Of a DNA stretch of 64,000 nucleotides, positions 50,461-62,624 are shown piece by piece. The position numbers were made by a program, and so were the translations under genes. Every line of letters begins with the position of its first letter. Within the stretch, counting starts at the first letter, position 1. Origin of the DNA: Plectrocnemia conspersa (Eukaryota; Arthropoda; Insecta; Trichoptera; Polycentropodidae). Below the pieces are notes generated by a model, which did not search any database, was not told the origin of the DNA, and was given only the letters and a program-made list of their open reading frames with translations. Location: positions 682,001-746,000 of the forward strand of contig VTFK01000077.1 in NCBI GenBank assembly GCA_009617715.1, read 5' to 3'.

Positions 50461-52895
50461 GTTCATATATGTATGCTTATTTTTCAGTAATTATATAAAG
50501 CCATTTGGTTTATTTCATACTTGGGCCCAAGGGTTAGATAATAAATTATTTTACAATCTAAATGGAGTTTAAACTATATTTTCTTATCTTTCCACTCGAT
50601 ATAGAAGATATAGAGTTAAAGTTTTCGCTCTTGTAAAGGCTGCTCTCTCGCCTTTTCAAATCGGAATTTTATTCCTTTCGCACAACTAGTACATTTCATT
50701 CAAATTTTATAAAACTAAAATCTTTCAATTTTCACGAAAATGTCAGTCTGCAAAGTTCGCAAGGTTCACGTGGTACGAACTATGTATGTATTCAACGATT
50801 TCTGACATTGAAAAATATTATTTCACATCGTATTTCTATAGATAATATAAAAAATATCCATATTAGATATTTTACTCAAATATTTTCCATCCAATTATAT
50901 TTCCGCTGAATCAGCTGAAAATAATATCTTACGAATAAGTTTTCGAGTTAAGCAAATTGAATAACTACGTGTATTAGAACATAAAAGTAATCGACATAAC
51001 ATTTATGGTAATTAATTGCCCCAATATGTCAAGAAGTCAAAGATCAAACCAAATGTAAAGACATGCGTAGTTTTTGTAATTAAGCCACGTCTTAGATGTA
51101 TTCTGTCTGGTCGTCTTTACTTGTATTTAACTTCTAGTAACAAAAAAATACGACTGGAAAACTATTTCAGATAATGAGGTTCTCTTTGCGAAGTTTGATA
51201 GGATAAAGGAACTAACATTTCACTAGAACTTTTGCCTACACATTCATAAATATTGTATACAATATATAATTGTAAATTATTATTTTAATACTATTTTAAT
51301 GGTAAGCAATCTAAACATACTTAATCAATATTGACTTTTTTTATTTAACTGTTGAATTATCCGATTAAATTTAATATCATATTTCTAATTATATAATTTA
51401 TATAACACGATTTAACTATATTTATACATTTTTTCGAAACGCGTGTTAGTCGTAATTGATATAAAATATTTTCTTATCTTGTTATAGGTACTGATACATT
51501 TAAAAACAAGCTTTCAAGTTGACGAACTACACAAAACTTATTTTTTAGAAAATATTATTAACGGAAAGTGTGATGTTAAATGTGAAAAAAAATTCTCTTG
51601 GAAATTACATATATTTGTATACAAGTATTTTTTTTTTTGTAGTAATTTTTTGGTGGTAAATTTTATTTACATATTAATTTAAAATATATAGTTTATATTA
51701 GATTTTTTACAGCACAGAATTATGTACATAAAAATTTTAAAGTAAAATAAAAACTAATATTAAAACACTAATTTAAAATTATGAAAACATCTTTATAGAA
51801 TTTTTAATTTTATGCAAGAGTACAAGCTTATGACATTGATCATTGATCGAGAGCAAGTAGTAGATAGATGTATCAAAAAATCTACGAAATATTTATATAT
51901 ACAGAAAGAGTTTAATCGCAATATGCGATTTATATAAAACAACAGTTCCAATTTGACAGTTTGTTTTGTCCCTACGTCTCATATTTAAAAATAATACTTC
52001 TGAGCTATTGACATATTTTTATTTATTTTAAATGATTTAACTGACGCACTTCAATACTTTAAGCCCTATTTTTAAGAACGACTTTCCAAAAGAAAAATCA
52101 AATTAATATTACTAATATTTTTGCTGAAAATGATTTTTATTTTACATTTTTTATATATTGCAAAACCAAATAAACAAATATTATTAAATAACCGATTTTT
52201 TAAAAAAATATATTTTTTTTAAATATTTTTTAGTAATTGTTTAATGCAAAAAGTAAAACTTTTAGTTACATGGTTTTATTTTACAGTTTGCTTATATTCT
52301 TTAAATATATTAAAAAGTAAGTAATAATTATTTGTAATAACATTAAAGCAAAGTTTGTCGATAATCTTATGTATAATAATATAATTTTGATCTACTCGAG
52401 ATAAAACATTCTTTATTGTCATATGTTGTTTTATTAACGGCTTATCAATATATAAGCGAAAAATTCATATTTAGCAACATTTATTTAAATTTAACTTATA
52501 TGTTTCTGTTTTAAGTCAAGAAATAAATACATATATATGAAATTAAAAAATAAATTTAAAAGATTAATTTTTGCCATCACGAGCTGTTTTTTTATGTGTG
52601 TGGCAACTGTTGCTACGCACAATAAAATAACAATGTTTCTCGGAACCACTTAGAGAAAAAAATCGACTTTTAAAAAAGTATGGTAAGACCTAACTTATCG
52701 AAATAAATTAATTTCGTTGAGCCACACGTTTCGAAAAAAGTTCTAAGAAATGCCCTAAAGATACTTTTGCCACAGCAAACATTGCATCTTGAATAGTCGA
52801 CCAGAGATAAAGAATTTAGTGTTTTAAACAGATTTTAATTTACAGTTTTAAAGTTACATTAGTTGTTACTGTCTATAAAGTAGTAATGTAATTTA
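50461..52895. other. AT-rich spacer
   Basis: Slightly richer at 50610-50790 and 52560-52830. No domain was recognised in either patch. Confidence 0.35.
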
Positions 52896-52901
52896 TCAAT
52901 A

Positions 52902-53144
52902 TTGGAACAAATCCGTAAAGTTAAAATTAGTTCTGCAAGACATGTTATAAAAATCATAAAACTAATGAATTTGTGTCAAAGAGAATCTGAGAAGTTTTTG
53001 CCTTTTAATAAAACCAAAAAGAGAATCTACAGTACCGACAAAAATATTCAAAATCCATTCAAACAAAATAAAACAGCCCGGGATATCGTTATCGTAATTG
53101 CAACATTTCATGGCGTATCTACTGTTGTCAATCAAATTTTTTAA
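52902..53144 (+). pseudogene. Possible N-terminal transposase fragment
   Basis: The 80-codon frame begins with SSARHVIKIIKLM, then NLCQRESEKFLPFNKTKKRI. This order (a helix, then basic/Thr-rich KT..R) loosely recalls the N-terminal DNA-binding region of a transposase lineage found in insects, but no catalytic motif follows and no ends are seen. The frame may be chance in A/T-rich DNA, although its composition is more balanced than its neighbours. Confidence 0.2.
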
Positions 53145-53950
53145 TAAAGGCTACCTGCTCTAATGGGTCATTTGCATTAATAAAATATGTATTAGATAAA
53201 AAAAATGTTTCACCCCCACTAATCAAAGAATTGATTATTATTAAAGATTTATATAAATGGTATATAAGCCTCTGCTTTAAGGTCCGCTGCCGTATTTCTT
53301 TACTTTCATTCAGAACTTGACTATTCTATGACTTCGACTTCAACCAGCATTTCGCTTATGAATTGGAACATACGAAATTTCAACCTAAACTCATCTTAAT
53401 ATCAACGCACAAAACTTTAGTGTCCAGAAAAGCTTTCGCTTTCACATCGACTGTTCAATTAGGTCCAATCCAGCAGTCGCACGGAATCTTTAAGAGTTAA
53501 GGTAACTTATTCAGACACCGCACATATCATACAATGATTTATATTATACAACCATATTTAAATTGTTGTAATTTAAAAATAATAAATGTACTAGATTATA
53601 GATAACCTTTGATCTATTTATTGATCGGATTAATTAAAGTTAGATATTTTAAGTCAAAAATATACTATTTGATTTAAAAATTAAATATATAAACACGCTT
53701 TACGTGAAATAACAGTACATTATTATTTTAGCTAACAGGCGAGAAATATTCTGATACCAAAAGGTGAAGGCAATTCGTTATCTCTGAAAATTTATGAAAA
53801 AATATTAAAAAATTGTATTTTTATCAAAAATGTAAATGTCTTTAAAATCAAGAAGCTCGTTGAAGCTAGTTGACGATATTAAAAAATATTAAATACCACG
53901 TCAATCAAAAAATAGGCAGCTTTAAAAATATTTTATGAAATATATAATAT
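53145..53950. other. Spacer with a mixed patch
   Basis: 53275-53520 is richer (AAGGTCCGCTGCCGTATTTC, CCAATCCAGCAGTCGCACGG). The rest is A/T-rich. Confidence 0.3.
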
Positions 53951-54620
53951 TGCCCATCTTTTACAACAAAAATGATTAAAATTCAGCATATTTATCGACG
54001 GCACAATTTAATTATCGTTTTCCTATTTTCTGCCGATACTTTTAAATTTACTATCCATTACGCTAGATATGTTCGCACAGAAACAGTAAATGCACTTGCC
54101 GAAAGCCGTAAATTTCACAACTTATCGCTGTGCGGTTTACCGTTTATGACTTCGGCTCTATGATTTATTAAATTCTCATTTCGTTACATTGATCCATTTT
54201 AGGGTTAGGCTCCAGATTTATATATTGTACGACGGTAAACATTTTTTCCGCCCACGTATTCTCGTGCGACATCCTAACGGCGATTTCGGGAATAACCCGA
54301 AAACCACCCTCGTTCTCCCATTCTGTGCTCTGGGTGAAAGGGTGGTATAAAGATTTTATGTCGATTTTACGATTCCTCGCAACTAATATATGTGAAAGAA
54401 GAATGTAGAGAAGAAAACCGCTTCTAATGATAAAAGTAAAGACAGTGAAGCACGCTCGCGCACAATTCGAGTTGACAGCGAAAATTTACAATACAATTCT
54501 GAAGCTTTTTCTTGTTGCCTCTTTTAGTACGGCACGAGAAATATTTTATTTATTTGCGAAAAAATAACGTCAATTGATTCGCGTAAAGGTAACGTGCGAT
54601 CCTAGCGTAATATACTTTTT
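53951..54620. other. Mixed-composition island
   Basis: Includes CGTATTCTCGTGCGACATCC, AACGGCGATTTCGGGAATAA and a CCACCCTCG..GGGTGGTATA pair between 54303 and 54351. Small frame 53972-54163 (plus) has no domain. Candidate conserved non-coding DNA. Confidence 0.35.
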
Positions 54621-55258
54621 GATATATTAGAACGGTAACGTAATATAAAAGTAGTCGTAAAAGAATTATTAAGTGTCGTTATACATCTTTTGTATTATAG
54701 AAACGCTCATGCTACATTTATACTGTCACATAAAAGTAAAATTATTTCTTATTATACTCTACAAGATTATATGTAATAAATAAAGTAGCATAATTCAATG
54801 ACGAATTAACGTACTTAACTTACGACACATTGCTCCCATGAACATTACACATAATGAAACGTAGCATCTATGTAAATAATATCGTCTAACAGTTAGACTC
54901 TAACTAACTAATATGCATATGTACTATATTCAAACGATGCGGTAAAACTTTCGTGTGCTTGTGAGCCGATTAGAGACAGAGATGTATACGGATATTTATA
55001 CAGACACGTTTAAATCTTATAAATTATATTAAGATTTACTACGAAAGTTTGTGCGAGCATAGGTGTATGTGAAAGATTTAATGTATATTCAACTTAAATC
55101 TATTTACATTGAAACCTAAAGACCAAGGTAAAATATTATTATAGAACTATAATAGTAATAAGCTCGTTACTTGTATTTGTTCCATCGTCCAAAATACGTT
55201 AAAACGACTATATGTACATAACTTAACTAACAAAACATGGTGTTGCATCTCCTTTTTG
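54621..55258. other. AT-rich spacer
   Basis: No supported feature. Confidence 0.4.
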
Positions 55259-55259
55259 G

Positions 55260-55982
55260 AAACCGTTGGCTTCATAAGATTCCCACGTCATCTGGACGAA
55301 GTACCGTTACACGAAAGAGCATGCTTTATCTCTTTCTTCGTTGCATGCAGCACCACTCCCACTTTTGTTTCTAGGGGATCGGCGTCAGTTCTGGATTGTT
55401 AAATAAATAAATTTGATTAACCTACAATACCACCAACTTCATACCATAATTTCACTACTTATGTATCTGATTTTTTTTAAATTTGTGCAGAATTTTAAGA
55501 TTCCCTATCGAGCTCGACGGTTTACCGTTACATTCTAATTAGAATCCACTACTATTTGCCTCTCAGCCATACACCGTGGGGGTGTTACCCTGCGCTTCTA
55601 AAGAAATATTCACCATTTTATTTTTATTATATAATAATTCTCTTTTCTTATAATAAATACAAATATTTTATTGCTTTTGGAAACAACAATAGTGGGAACA
55701 CATTTAATAATGTCTATATTAATTATATTTATTTAAAAAATCTTTGAAATTCTGTGCAAAATTAAAAAAAATCAGATACATAAGTAGCAAAATTATGGAA
55801 TGAAGTTAGTGGTTTTGTATGTTAATCAAATTTATTCATTTAACGATCTAGAACTGACGCCAATCCCCTAGAAATAAAAGTGGGAGTCGTGTCGCATGCA
55901 ACGAAGAAAGAGATAAAGCATACTCTTTCGTGGAACGGTACTTCGTGCAGATGACATGGGAATCTTATGAAGCAAACCATTG
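55260..55982. mobile_element. Foldback element with arms of about 240 bp
   Basis: Left arm 55260-55497 and right arm 55746-55982 are reverse complements with scattered mismatches. For example GATTCCCACGTCATCTGGAC pairs with the right arm reading GATTCCCATGTCATCTGCAC on the minus strand, and CTTATGTATCTGATTTTTTT is exact. The 250-bp centre is single-copy, A/T-rich in its second half, and holds a 63-codon frame that I do not regard as a gene. The target duplication is not clear. Typical of a foldback or long-arm MITE; transcripts could form double-stranded RNA. Confidence 0.75.
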
Positions 55983-56375
55983 ATAGACGCTACATAGCTG
56001 ACTGGAGAAATGTCATCACAAATATTTTAAATACATTTTAATATCATCATAAATATTGTTAAGTGGTACGCAAAGATTGCGAAATTCTATAATATATAAG
56101 CCATGGTTTTCATAAAAAAACAAATAGAAAGATAAAATGGGTTATGCAGCACCGAGACTAAGCACGATAAGAATAGACAAACGCAATTTTAATGTATAAA
56201 AACTTATTATATAATTGAATATAAGAAATATTTTTTTTTTAATGCCTTACAATGGGGTGAATCTTTACCTACTAGGTACTCAATCAGATACAATAAATAC
56301 CTACAATTATTAAAACCATCAGACTTTACAATCTAGAAATCAATGACATTTATTTAATTAATAATAAACTAGTAT
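55983..56375. other. AT-rich spacer
   Basis: No supported feature. Confidence 0.4.
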
Positions 56376-56469
56376 ATGTATTTTAATTTATATTCGAAAG
56401 ATGTCACTTTGCAGCTAGGACCAGCCTTTATCAATAGCGCATTTAGATTAAAAAAATCGAGTCTGTTGC

Positions 56470-56535
56470 TGTGTCTCGAACCCGCAGATTTTGGGTTAAT
56501 AGTCAAGACCGTACAATCTACGCTATTCCAACCTC
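56470..56535 (-). repeat. Probable tRNA-derived SINE remnant
   Basis: On the minus strand, TGGAATAGCGTAGATTG (56530 to 56514) resembles an A box, and GGGTTCGAG (56483 to 56475) a B box, with tRNA-like spacing and a CTTGACTATTAACCC anticodon-arm-like stretch between. The B box is followed by mismatched sequence, so no tRNA can form. An 82-codon plus frame crossing it (56376-56624) is not a gene. Confidence 0.35.
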
Positions 56536-56927
56536 AAATAATAATCACTCTAGTGCTATGCATCTGCGTAAACAAATATATCCGATTATCTGGCATATTT
56601 AGTGTACATAGGCCAAACAGCTAAGTAAAAGCGTGAAGTTTTATGCAAGAAGTAGGAGTAGGAATCATATTCACGCACAATGATCGCGTGGAGAATATTA
56701 CTTAAAACTAAACGTGCTTTTATATACATTTTTATAACTTATTTTAAAAAAACATCGTATTTCAGCACATTTACGAAATCTTTAGTAATTTTGGGTTAAT
56801 ATTTTTGATTTATTGATTCCATAAATATAAAATAAAGAAATTCAAAATTGGTGTTTTATGGAATTTTCAGTTATCTATTCAAACAATAATATTTAGAAAG
56901 CAGCTTTGCACATTTTCGTACAAAATA

Positions 56928-57994
56928 TTAGGTTGTTGCATATAGTGTTTTTTTTTTGTGAGATATAAAACACTAAATATTTTTTAACTACATTCTTAAT
57001 AATCAAAATATGCTTCATTTACATAAAATGCTCTCTCACCAACGATTTTAGATGAATAATTAATGAAATTTTTATTGATCAAAGGCTTTCATAATATAAT
57101 AATAGCTCTAATTTTGTGTTTCAAAGATTAAAATTTAAATATTTAATAATGTGATAATATGTATAAAAATATGAGAGATGAAGCAAAATTTTCAAACTTA
57201 ATTCGTTTGCTTTTTAACAGTAATTAGTGAAGAATGAAACTCCGCGCTCCAAGTCTGTTAACCAATAATTTAATATGCATGGTTTTAATTTCCAAACAAT
57301 ACTAATAGTCTCACTTTTTTAGTGCAAGCTCGGTTTCTAAGCATGTTTTTGAGTTTCATTGCTATCCAACCATTGCCCTGATCTTTTCTGGATATCTTAT
57401 TACTTTAACACAGACCTTAAAACATTGCTGTTTTTCGGTCAGTTCGTGCGGTACCCATTTGCTTATTTCGTTACAGAAAAATCCCTAAGTTTGCTACGAG
57501 TTATTTGTATTAGTTTCAACGCTATTTAATATCAGCAAATGTTGGTCTTACGCGGGGTTCATTTTTAATGTTATTACCAGTAACAAATTTCTTGAACCAA
57601 CATTTTTCGCTGACTAACAGTAACCTCAACGAATCCTAAATTGATATTTATCATGGCCTGTGCCGCAACTCGTACGAAATAGAGCACGTAAATCTTTTGT
57701 CGACACCATAATGCACAGAAAAAAAATGTCTGACTGCAAATTAACAAAATATTTTAATAAAATAAAAGGGTCAGTATCGTGATCTCTGCTGTGTTGCATT
57801 TTTAACTTGTACAAAAATGGATACAAAAATATGATATCGAATCATAATGCATAGTAGCCCAAAAAAAAAACAAGTCTATCTGCAAATAATGAGAAATAAA
57901 AAACACAACACCCTTCGTGTAGTAAATAAAATATATATAATTATTTACCACGCATGTCTTGTTCCAATCAGACACTTAATATGAAACAACCTAA
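56928..57994 (-). mobile_element. Irritans-like mariner, both ends present
   Basis: The left end is TTAGGTTGTTGCATATAGTG. The right end, read inward, is TTAGGTTGTTTCATATTAAG. TA borders both (56926-56927, 57995-57996). These ends are the TTAGGTTG type of the irritans/Hsmar1-like mariners. At 1067 bp it is shorter than the usual 1.3 kb, in line with an internal deletion in the transposase. A 5' fragment of the same family lies at 3885-4123. Confidence 0.85.
57180..57827 (-). pseudogene. Mariner transposase pseudogene
   Basis: Minus-strand frames begin near 57827 with an N-terminal part (STKDLRALFR), decayed and closed at 57626. They continue in another frame with SKWVPHELTEKQ (57470-57432), the linker block found before the first aspartate, and then KRSGQWLDSNET (57395-57355), the block after it. 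The DEKW segment that carries the first aspartate is missing or changed, and about 30 residues are lost between the two blocks. The catalytic C-terminal half is only stops. It cannot encode an active enzyme. Confidence 0.75.
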
Positions 57995-57996
57995 TA

Positions 57997-58770
57997 ACGA
58001 AAATTAGATGTGTCTAGTGCAATATTTTCAGAAAATCGCACTTTTACGTTTTATTTTATTATTTTCAGAATAAAAGCAACTACGCTTTTAACAAAAACAA
58101 TTGCTAAAAATACAGAAATGTACTAATGTTTCATTCTCAGAAGAGAAAATTAATTATACAAATATAAAAAGTCATTCGCCGTAAGAGAGCCACTGCATTT
58201 ACATAACAAAGGACCTGATAAAATTCTTTAAGAAACCATGATACCCTGCGATCGCAAAATGAGCCGCCTAACCTAAGTAAGAATTCATGAAATCCCTCTT
58301 TTAGAAACACTTTGTCAACAGTCTAAAACATTTATATAAATTCGGCATCACAATTCGACTCAGAGTTAATCATTCGACAGACCAGCATCAATATTAACTT
58401 AGTCTACCCTGACCACTTGAGATGACGAGTTATATTTAAACTTGCTAATTTACGCAATCTACCCCACTAATTAGTAATAATATATGGTTTTAAATTGACT
58501 CGAGAAATTGAGTAAAACCAAATTATTTAAATATAGGGCTTAATAAATAATACGTCAATTAAAATTTTTAAATTTTAAAATTACTATTGGTTATTAAAAA
58601 CATGTCAAACAACAAAATTTGATTGTGTTTTGATGATACACATTCTTTTTGTATTGTAGATGTCTATTATTTTATTCATAAAGTGTTACATAAGAAGCTG
58701 ACGGGATTTATTTTTTTAGAGGGTCGAATATTTATGACTAAAAATATGTCATAATAAATGGCATACATAT
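57997..58770. other. Spacer with a mixed patch
   Basis: 58180-58450 is somewhat richer, with GATACCCTGCGATCGCAAAA. No frame of use. Confidence 0.35.
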
Positions 58771-58774
58771 GGCT

Positions 58775-58870
58775 TAGAAGGCTTAGAGAGCCGGCTCCGG
58801 CCCGCGAGCCGTAGTGTGAGCCATAATAAATAGAGGCGGGCACAAATGTTGTACTTACTAATAACGACGC
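58775..58870. repeat. GC-rich inverted motif, possibly a hAT end
   Basis: GAGAGCCGGCTCCGGCCCGC contains the AGCCGGCT palindrome seen in a class of animal hAT ends, in an otherwise A/T-rich setting. No partner was found. Confidence 0.25.
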
Positions 58871-59086
58871 CCGCTTCACAGTAAGTTAAACAACGACATT
58901 TTTAATGATATATAAATACTAATTGGCTAAAATTATAATTTCCGGAAATATGTAATCTCACAAGGGAAATACCATTTTTAAAATGAAGGTAGAGAGAACC
59001 ATTGTAATTATTTTTTTAATAATTTCCGCAATTTTGGTAGTATATACATACATACATACATCTTAGAATATATAAAACGTACTTAC

Positions 59087-59235
59087 CCGTATATGAGGCC
59101 TGGTAAGTAAATCTCGAAGTTCGACAGAGTGTCTCGAGTTTCTGAGTCTCGCCACCAGATCGCGGCACCTGGCTGAGGCGTCGGGGCTGGGGCGCGACCC
59201 GCAACCACCACTCGGCTTCCGATGCGGTCGTACAG
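59087..59235 (-). CDS. Exon of a probable CASK-like MAGUK (L27 region), with a 1-nt shift
   Basis: The 149-bp GC-rich block has TTTTCAG at its 5' side and GTAAGTACG at its 3' side, in minus orientation. The first part reads LYDRIGSRVVV and, one frame over, the last part reads VELRDLLTRPHIR. In CASK and related membrane-associated guanylate kinases, LYDKI and ELKRILTQPHF lie in the paired L27 domains at about this distance. L27 domains pair scaffold proteins at cell junctions and synapses. One added base in the C runs near 59183-59192 would make 150 bp and a phase 0 exon of 50 codons. The shift may be an assembly error or a real mutation. No neighbouring exon of the gene was found. All three frames are open, so the call rests on the family resemblance. 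Confidence 0.5.
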
Positions 59236-60020
59236 CTGAAAATTTAATCGCATATATTATATATGCATAATTTAATCAAGCCGGATGGGGGGAAATTACA
59301 TTTGCTGCACATAAAAACCGTAATGGATATACATTTTTTTTTGTACCTGTACTTTCGAGATTTAGTGTTAAATATGGATTGATAAAATTTATTTTGCGTA
59401 TTTTACTTTATATAAATTGTGTAAAATAATCCAATGTAAATGTGATTTTCAAGATCTTTTTAGAAAAAGCGTGTTTGTTATTATTATAATAAATCGCAAA
59501 TATATATTTAAAGCTTTCCCTTCCAAGGACGAGCAAACCGGCTTACTTTTTTTTATTTGGGTGTTTAAATCTACCATAACAGCTTTAAATGTTTATACAG
59601 TTACAAAACGTTTATCAAAGAAGATATAATGTAATTATATTTATACAAAACGGTTGAATAAAACATATATTGATGGACTTGTATATTGTATAACTCAATA
59701 ATTTTCAAGTCAGAAACTTCGGGGTTAACTTATTTATTGAATATAAATAACAGAAACATGTTTTATATATATCTGGTTCTTTTAGCAACTTTTCCCAGTT
59801 TACCAATGTACACTTTCTTTTCTAACAAATCCGCAAATAAGATTAGGGAATTAATTATAGATATTTTGCAGTGTTATTTTCGATGACAATTGAGTAGTCG
59901 AAGTTTGAAAAAAACACAGCTACAAATTGAAGCTAAATTTTTATAATTTGAATACATAGTAAAGCATTGTAGCTTTTAATGCTTTTTTGTGTATTAGAAA
60001 TAACATATATCATATTATCA
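59236..60020. other. AT-rich spacer, possibly intron of the L27 gene
   Basis: No feature besides the splice acceptor context (TTTTCAG, minus, at 59236-59242). Confidence 0.4.
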
Positions 60021-60022
60021 TA

Positions 60023-61513
60023 CTCTCTCTATCCCATAATAATAGGAGGAAAAGAAAATAAATATAAAACGCAACATTTATTATCAAAAAACTAGATTAA
60101 ATTAAACAATAAATTAAAAATATTACTCCAAATTTTTATTTTTATTGTTCAAATAGTTTCTTGATTTTTCAATAATATCGTTACTGCATTTTAAACTTGT
60201 AGGTAGGATCCCTTTGCTGCGAAGCTTTGTTTCTTTGCTATATGCGAGCTTAAAATTATTGGAGCCATCGTCCTTCATTGCTTCCAGCATAACTTGTTGA
60301 AGTGAGAGAATCGGATTATCCAGTATTTCTGGAGAAATATTATTAAAGGCTATGTTTACCACTTCAATCAATTAATCAATATTATTGGGCGATGCTTGAT
60401 GTTTTAGTGACTGTATTGAGTTAAAAAAACAAAGTCTGGACTATTTGGTGACTGCGATTTCATTTGCATTTTCCATCCATGACGAAATCCCTCCTGTGAT
60501 AGTATCAGATTATCATCTTTTAGATGTGGTTTTCGTTATCTTGTTGAATATGGAGCAATGTCTTGATCCTTTTGGCCATTTTTTGCGAATTGTTGGCAGT
60601 ATGTTTTCAAAAAATATTTTCCGTATCTCTGTACTAATAACAGATTTTATGGACTGTGTAATAAGTGTTCCTTTTGTTCGGTCCTTATTGTTTCGTTGGT
60701 TGTAACGAATGGCCATATGCCAATTTTTCCATCAAAAAGGCATTTTTTGTGTGGATCCCATCTGAGGCGAACTACGGCTGCTATAAACATTACTTACTAT
60801 GTGGAGTTTTATAATCTAAAAGTATTTTGTCAAGTTTTAGCAATGTCCTTAAAGTCCATTAATTTTCCGTCAGGACGTATTTTTGTCAGACAAAATTTTT
60901 GTTATTTTCTGTAAGAAATGGTTAATGGTGTTTGAAACTTGTTTTATGGATTTTCTCTTTTTTCAAAATTCGGAATGATGTAGATTTGGGAACTTCAATG
61001 GCGTGAGCTGATGATCTTATATGTCAAGTTTTCCAAGTTTTTCTCTATAATCTTTGCATTTACGTCCACACTTTTTTTAAACCAACATTAGCATAAGTTT
61101 CCCCATGACAATTATTTTTAGAAGCACGTTTCCTATTGCACTTAAATTGTTTTTCAGCTAACGTAATTGCACATTTCTGCAACTTTTCGTTTTTCTTTTG
61201 ATGCTGAATCAAGAACTGGAAAATCGCAACTCGATCTTTGCTTGAAAACTCGCTTTTTTTCATTTTACTTTTACAATGGGTTGATATTTAACTGAAAAAA
61301 TCAATTTAATACTGAAAAAAACAGTTAATTTCGATCAAATGATGAAATTAGAAAAATAGTTATAATTCGTAACAATTAGGTTAACCAAAAAAAAAGAAAG
61401 ATGTCATGAAACATTGATTTTGATTGAAGGCTTCGCCATTTTGCGTCACAACGTAACTTACAGCTGCATTCGCCAATAATTCACTTACTACTATTAATAT
61501 GATACAGAGGAAG
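60023..61513 (-). mobile_element. Plant/oomycete-type mariner element with both ends
   Basis: Ends are CTCTCTCTATCCCATAATAA at the left and CTTCCTCTGTATCATATTAA read inward from the right, each bordered by TA (60021-60022, 61514-61515). CTCCCTCYGTCCCATAATAA-like ends with TA targets are typical of the Stowaway-associated mariner lineage of plants and of related elements in oomycetes. The length, 1.49 kb, is that of a nearly complete element, and it contains a decayed transposase on the minus strand. Confidence 0.8.
60123..61263 (-). pseudogene. Transposase pseudogene of the plant/oomycete-type mariner
   Basis: Pieces of the transposase lie in order on the minus strand. The start MKKSEFSSKDRVAIFQFL (from 61263) is open for 67 codons. 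DGKIGIWPFVTTNE (about 60745-60695) matches the FDGKIGIWPFV block before the second catalytic aspartate. SPNSPDFVFL (about 60453-60425) matches PPNSPDLNVLD with the third. The C-terminus is a single open frame, 60371-60123, ending DGSNNFKLAYSKETKLRSKG and a stop. At least three frame changes and several stops break it, including loss of the QQDNARTH-like second aspartate frame. It cannot encode a working enzyme. Confidence 0.8.
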
Positions 61514-61515
61514 TA

Positions 61516-62160
61516 TATTTTATGATCTTACAAAAAAATTAAAACCATTAAAAATAATAAGTATACTAGAACTTATATATGTGGGGCTTCCAAGCAGCTG
61601 CATTGTTAATTCTCATGGCATTACAACAACAGTTTCAAATTTATGAAAAGGAAATAACAACTCGTTTTGACAAAAAGTCTTACCACAAAACAATTGCGTA
61701 ATAAGTGTAGATTTCACAGATTACCTACCTTCTAGTATATTTGTGCTATTAATCACTATTAACACAAAAAACATTTTGTGCGTTAAGGATGAGCAATTGA
61801 CAATGCATCTTGCGTAAAAGTTGCTATTTTCATCTATCCCTTATATTAATGATTTACCTTCCAGTTTTACTTTTTCAAGGTGTGAACATATTTAATTAAG
61901 AGAATCAGCAAACGATGCAACTGGCGCACCATCATTCGCATCTGTAATTTTACAGAGATGTCTCGAATTATTATTATAAAAATGTGACACTTTGTCACAT
62001 CGGCAGATGATCAAACAATTTGAGACGAGAATGTCAGAAACGATTAAAGACGAGCTTAGACAGAGAGACAGACGGCATTTAAGGCAAACCAAGAAAGACA
62101 TCCATTGACATCAGACACATCAGCGGATCGTACACGGAATAGTCTACGAAATACAACTAT
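61516..62160. other. Spacer with one short frame
   Basis: 61890-62150 has more even composition. Plus frame 62007-62108 (33 codons, KQFETRMSETIKDELRQRD) is charged and helix-like but too short to call. It could be part of an exon or of a gag-like remnant. Confidence 0.25.
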
Positions 62161-62624
62161 TTACTATTTCGTTGTGGTAAAGTTTACTTATTTAAACAAG
62201 CTTTTCCGATCTAGTTTGGCTACAAAATCATACCACTTTGCCTCCAAAACCTGAAACTTGCAATTAAATTTAATAGTAGTTATATAATATTGTGCGTATT
62301 TATAGTAGTCAGTACCTAATTAAAATGTTTTTTTAAACAATGCAAATAAATGGATTTTTTTTTAATTTATATTTTTTTTTAACTAATAGCATAGTTTTTT
62401 ATCTAAACACCTCAAAATAACATTTTTTTAATGTTGAATTCTAGCAAAAAAACTAACCTACATTAGAAAACATTTAGCTGGAAGCTTAAATTGTATTGTA
62501 GGTGTAAATTGAATAGCTCCATAATAATTAAATAATTTGGGTCTAATACATTAATTAAGAAAAAGAAAAGTACAAAAAATATTATTTTTGTATCTTAGGG
62601 TATATAATTATATGAAATAGCTTT
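62161..62624. other. AT-rich spacer
   Basis: No supported feature. Confidence 0.4.

Noticed and set aside
60445..60914. Plus-strand frames of 86 and 72 codons in the mariner at 60023-61513
   Set aside because: Antisense shadows of the decayed transposase on the minus strand.
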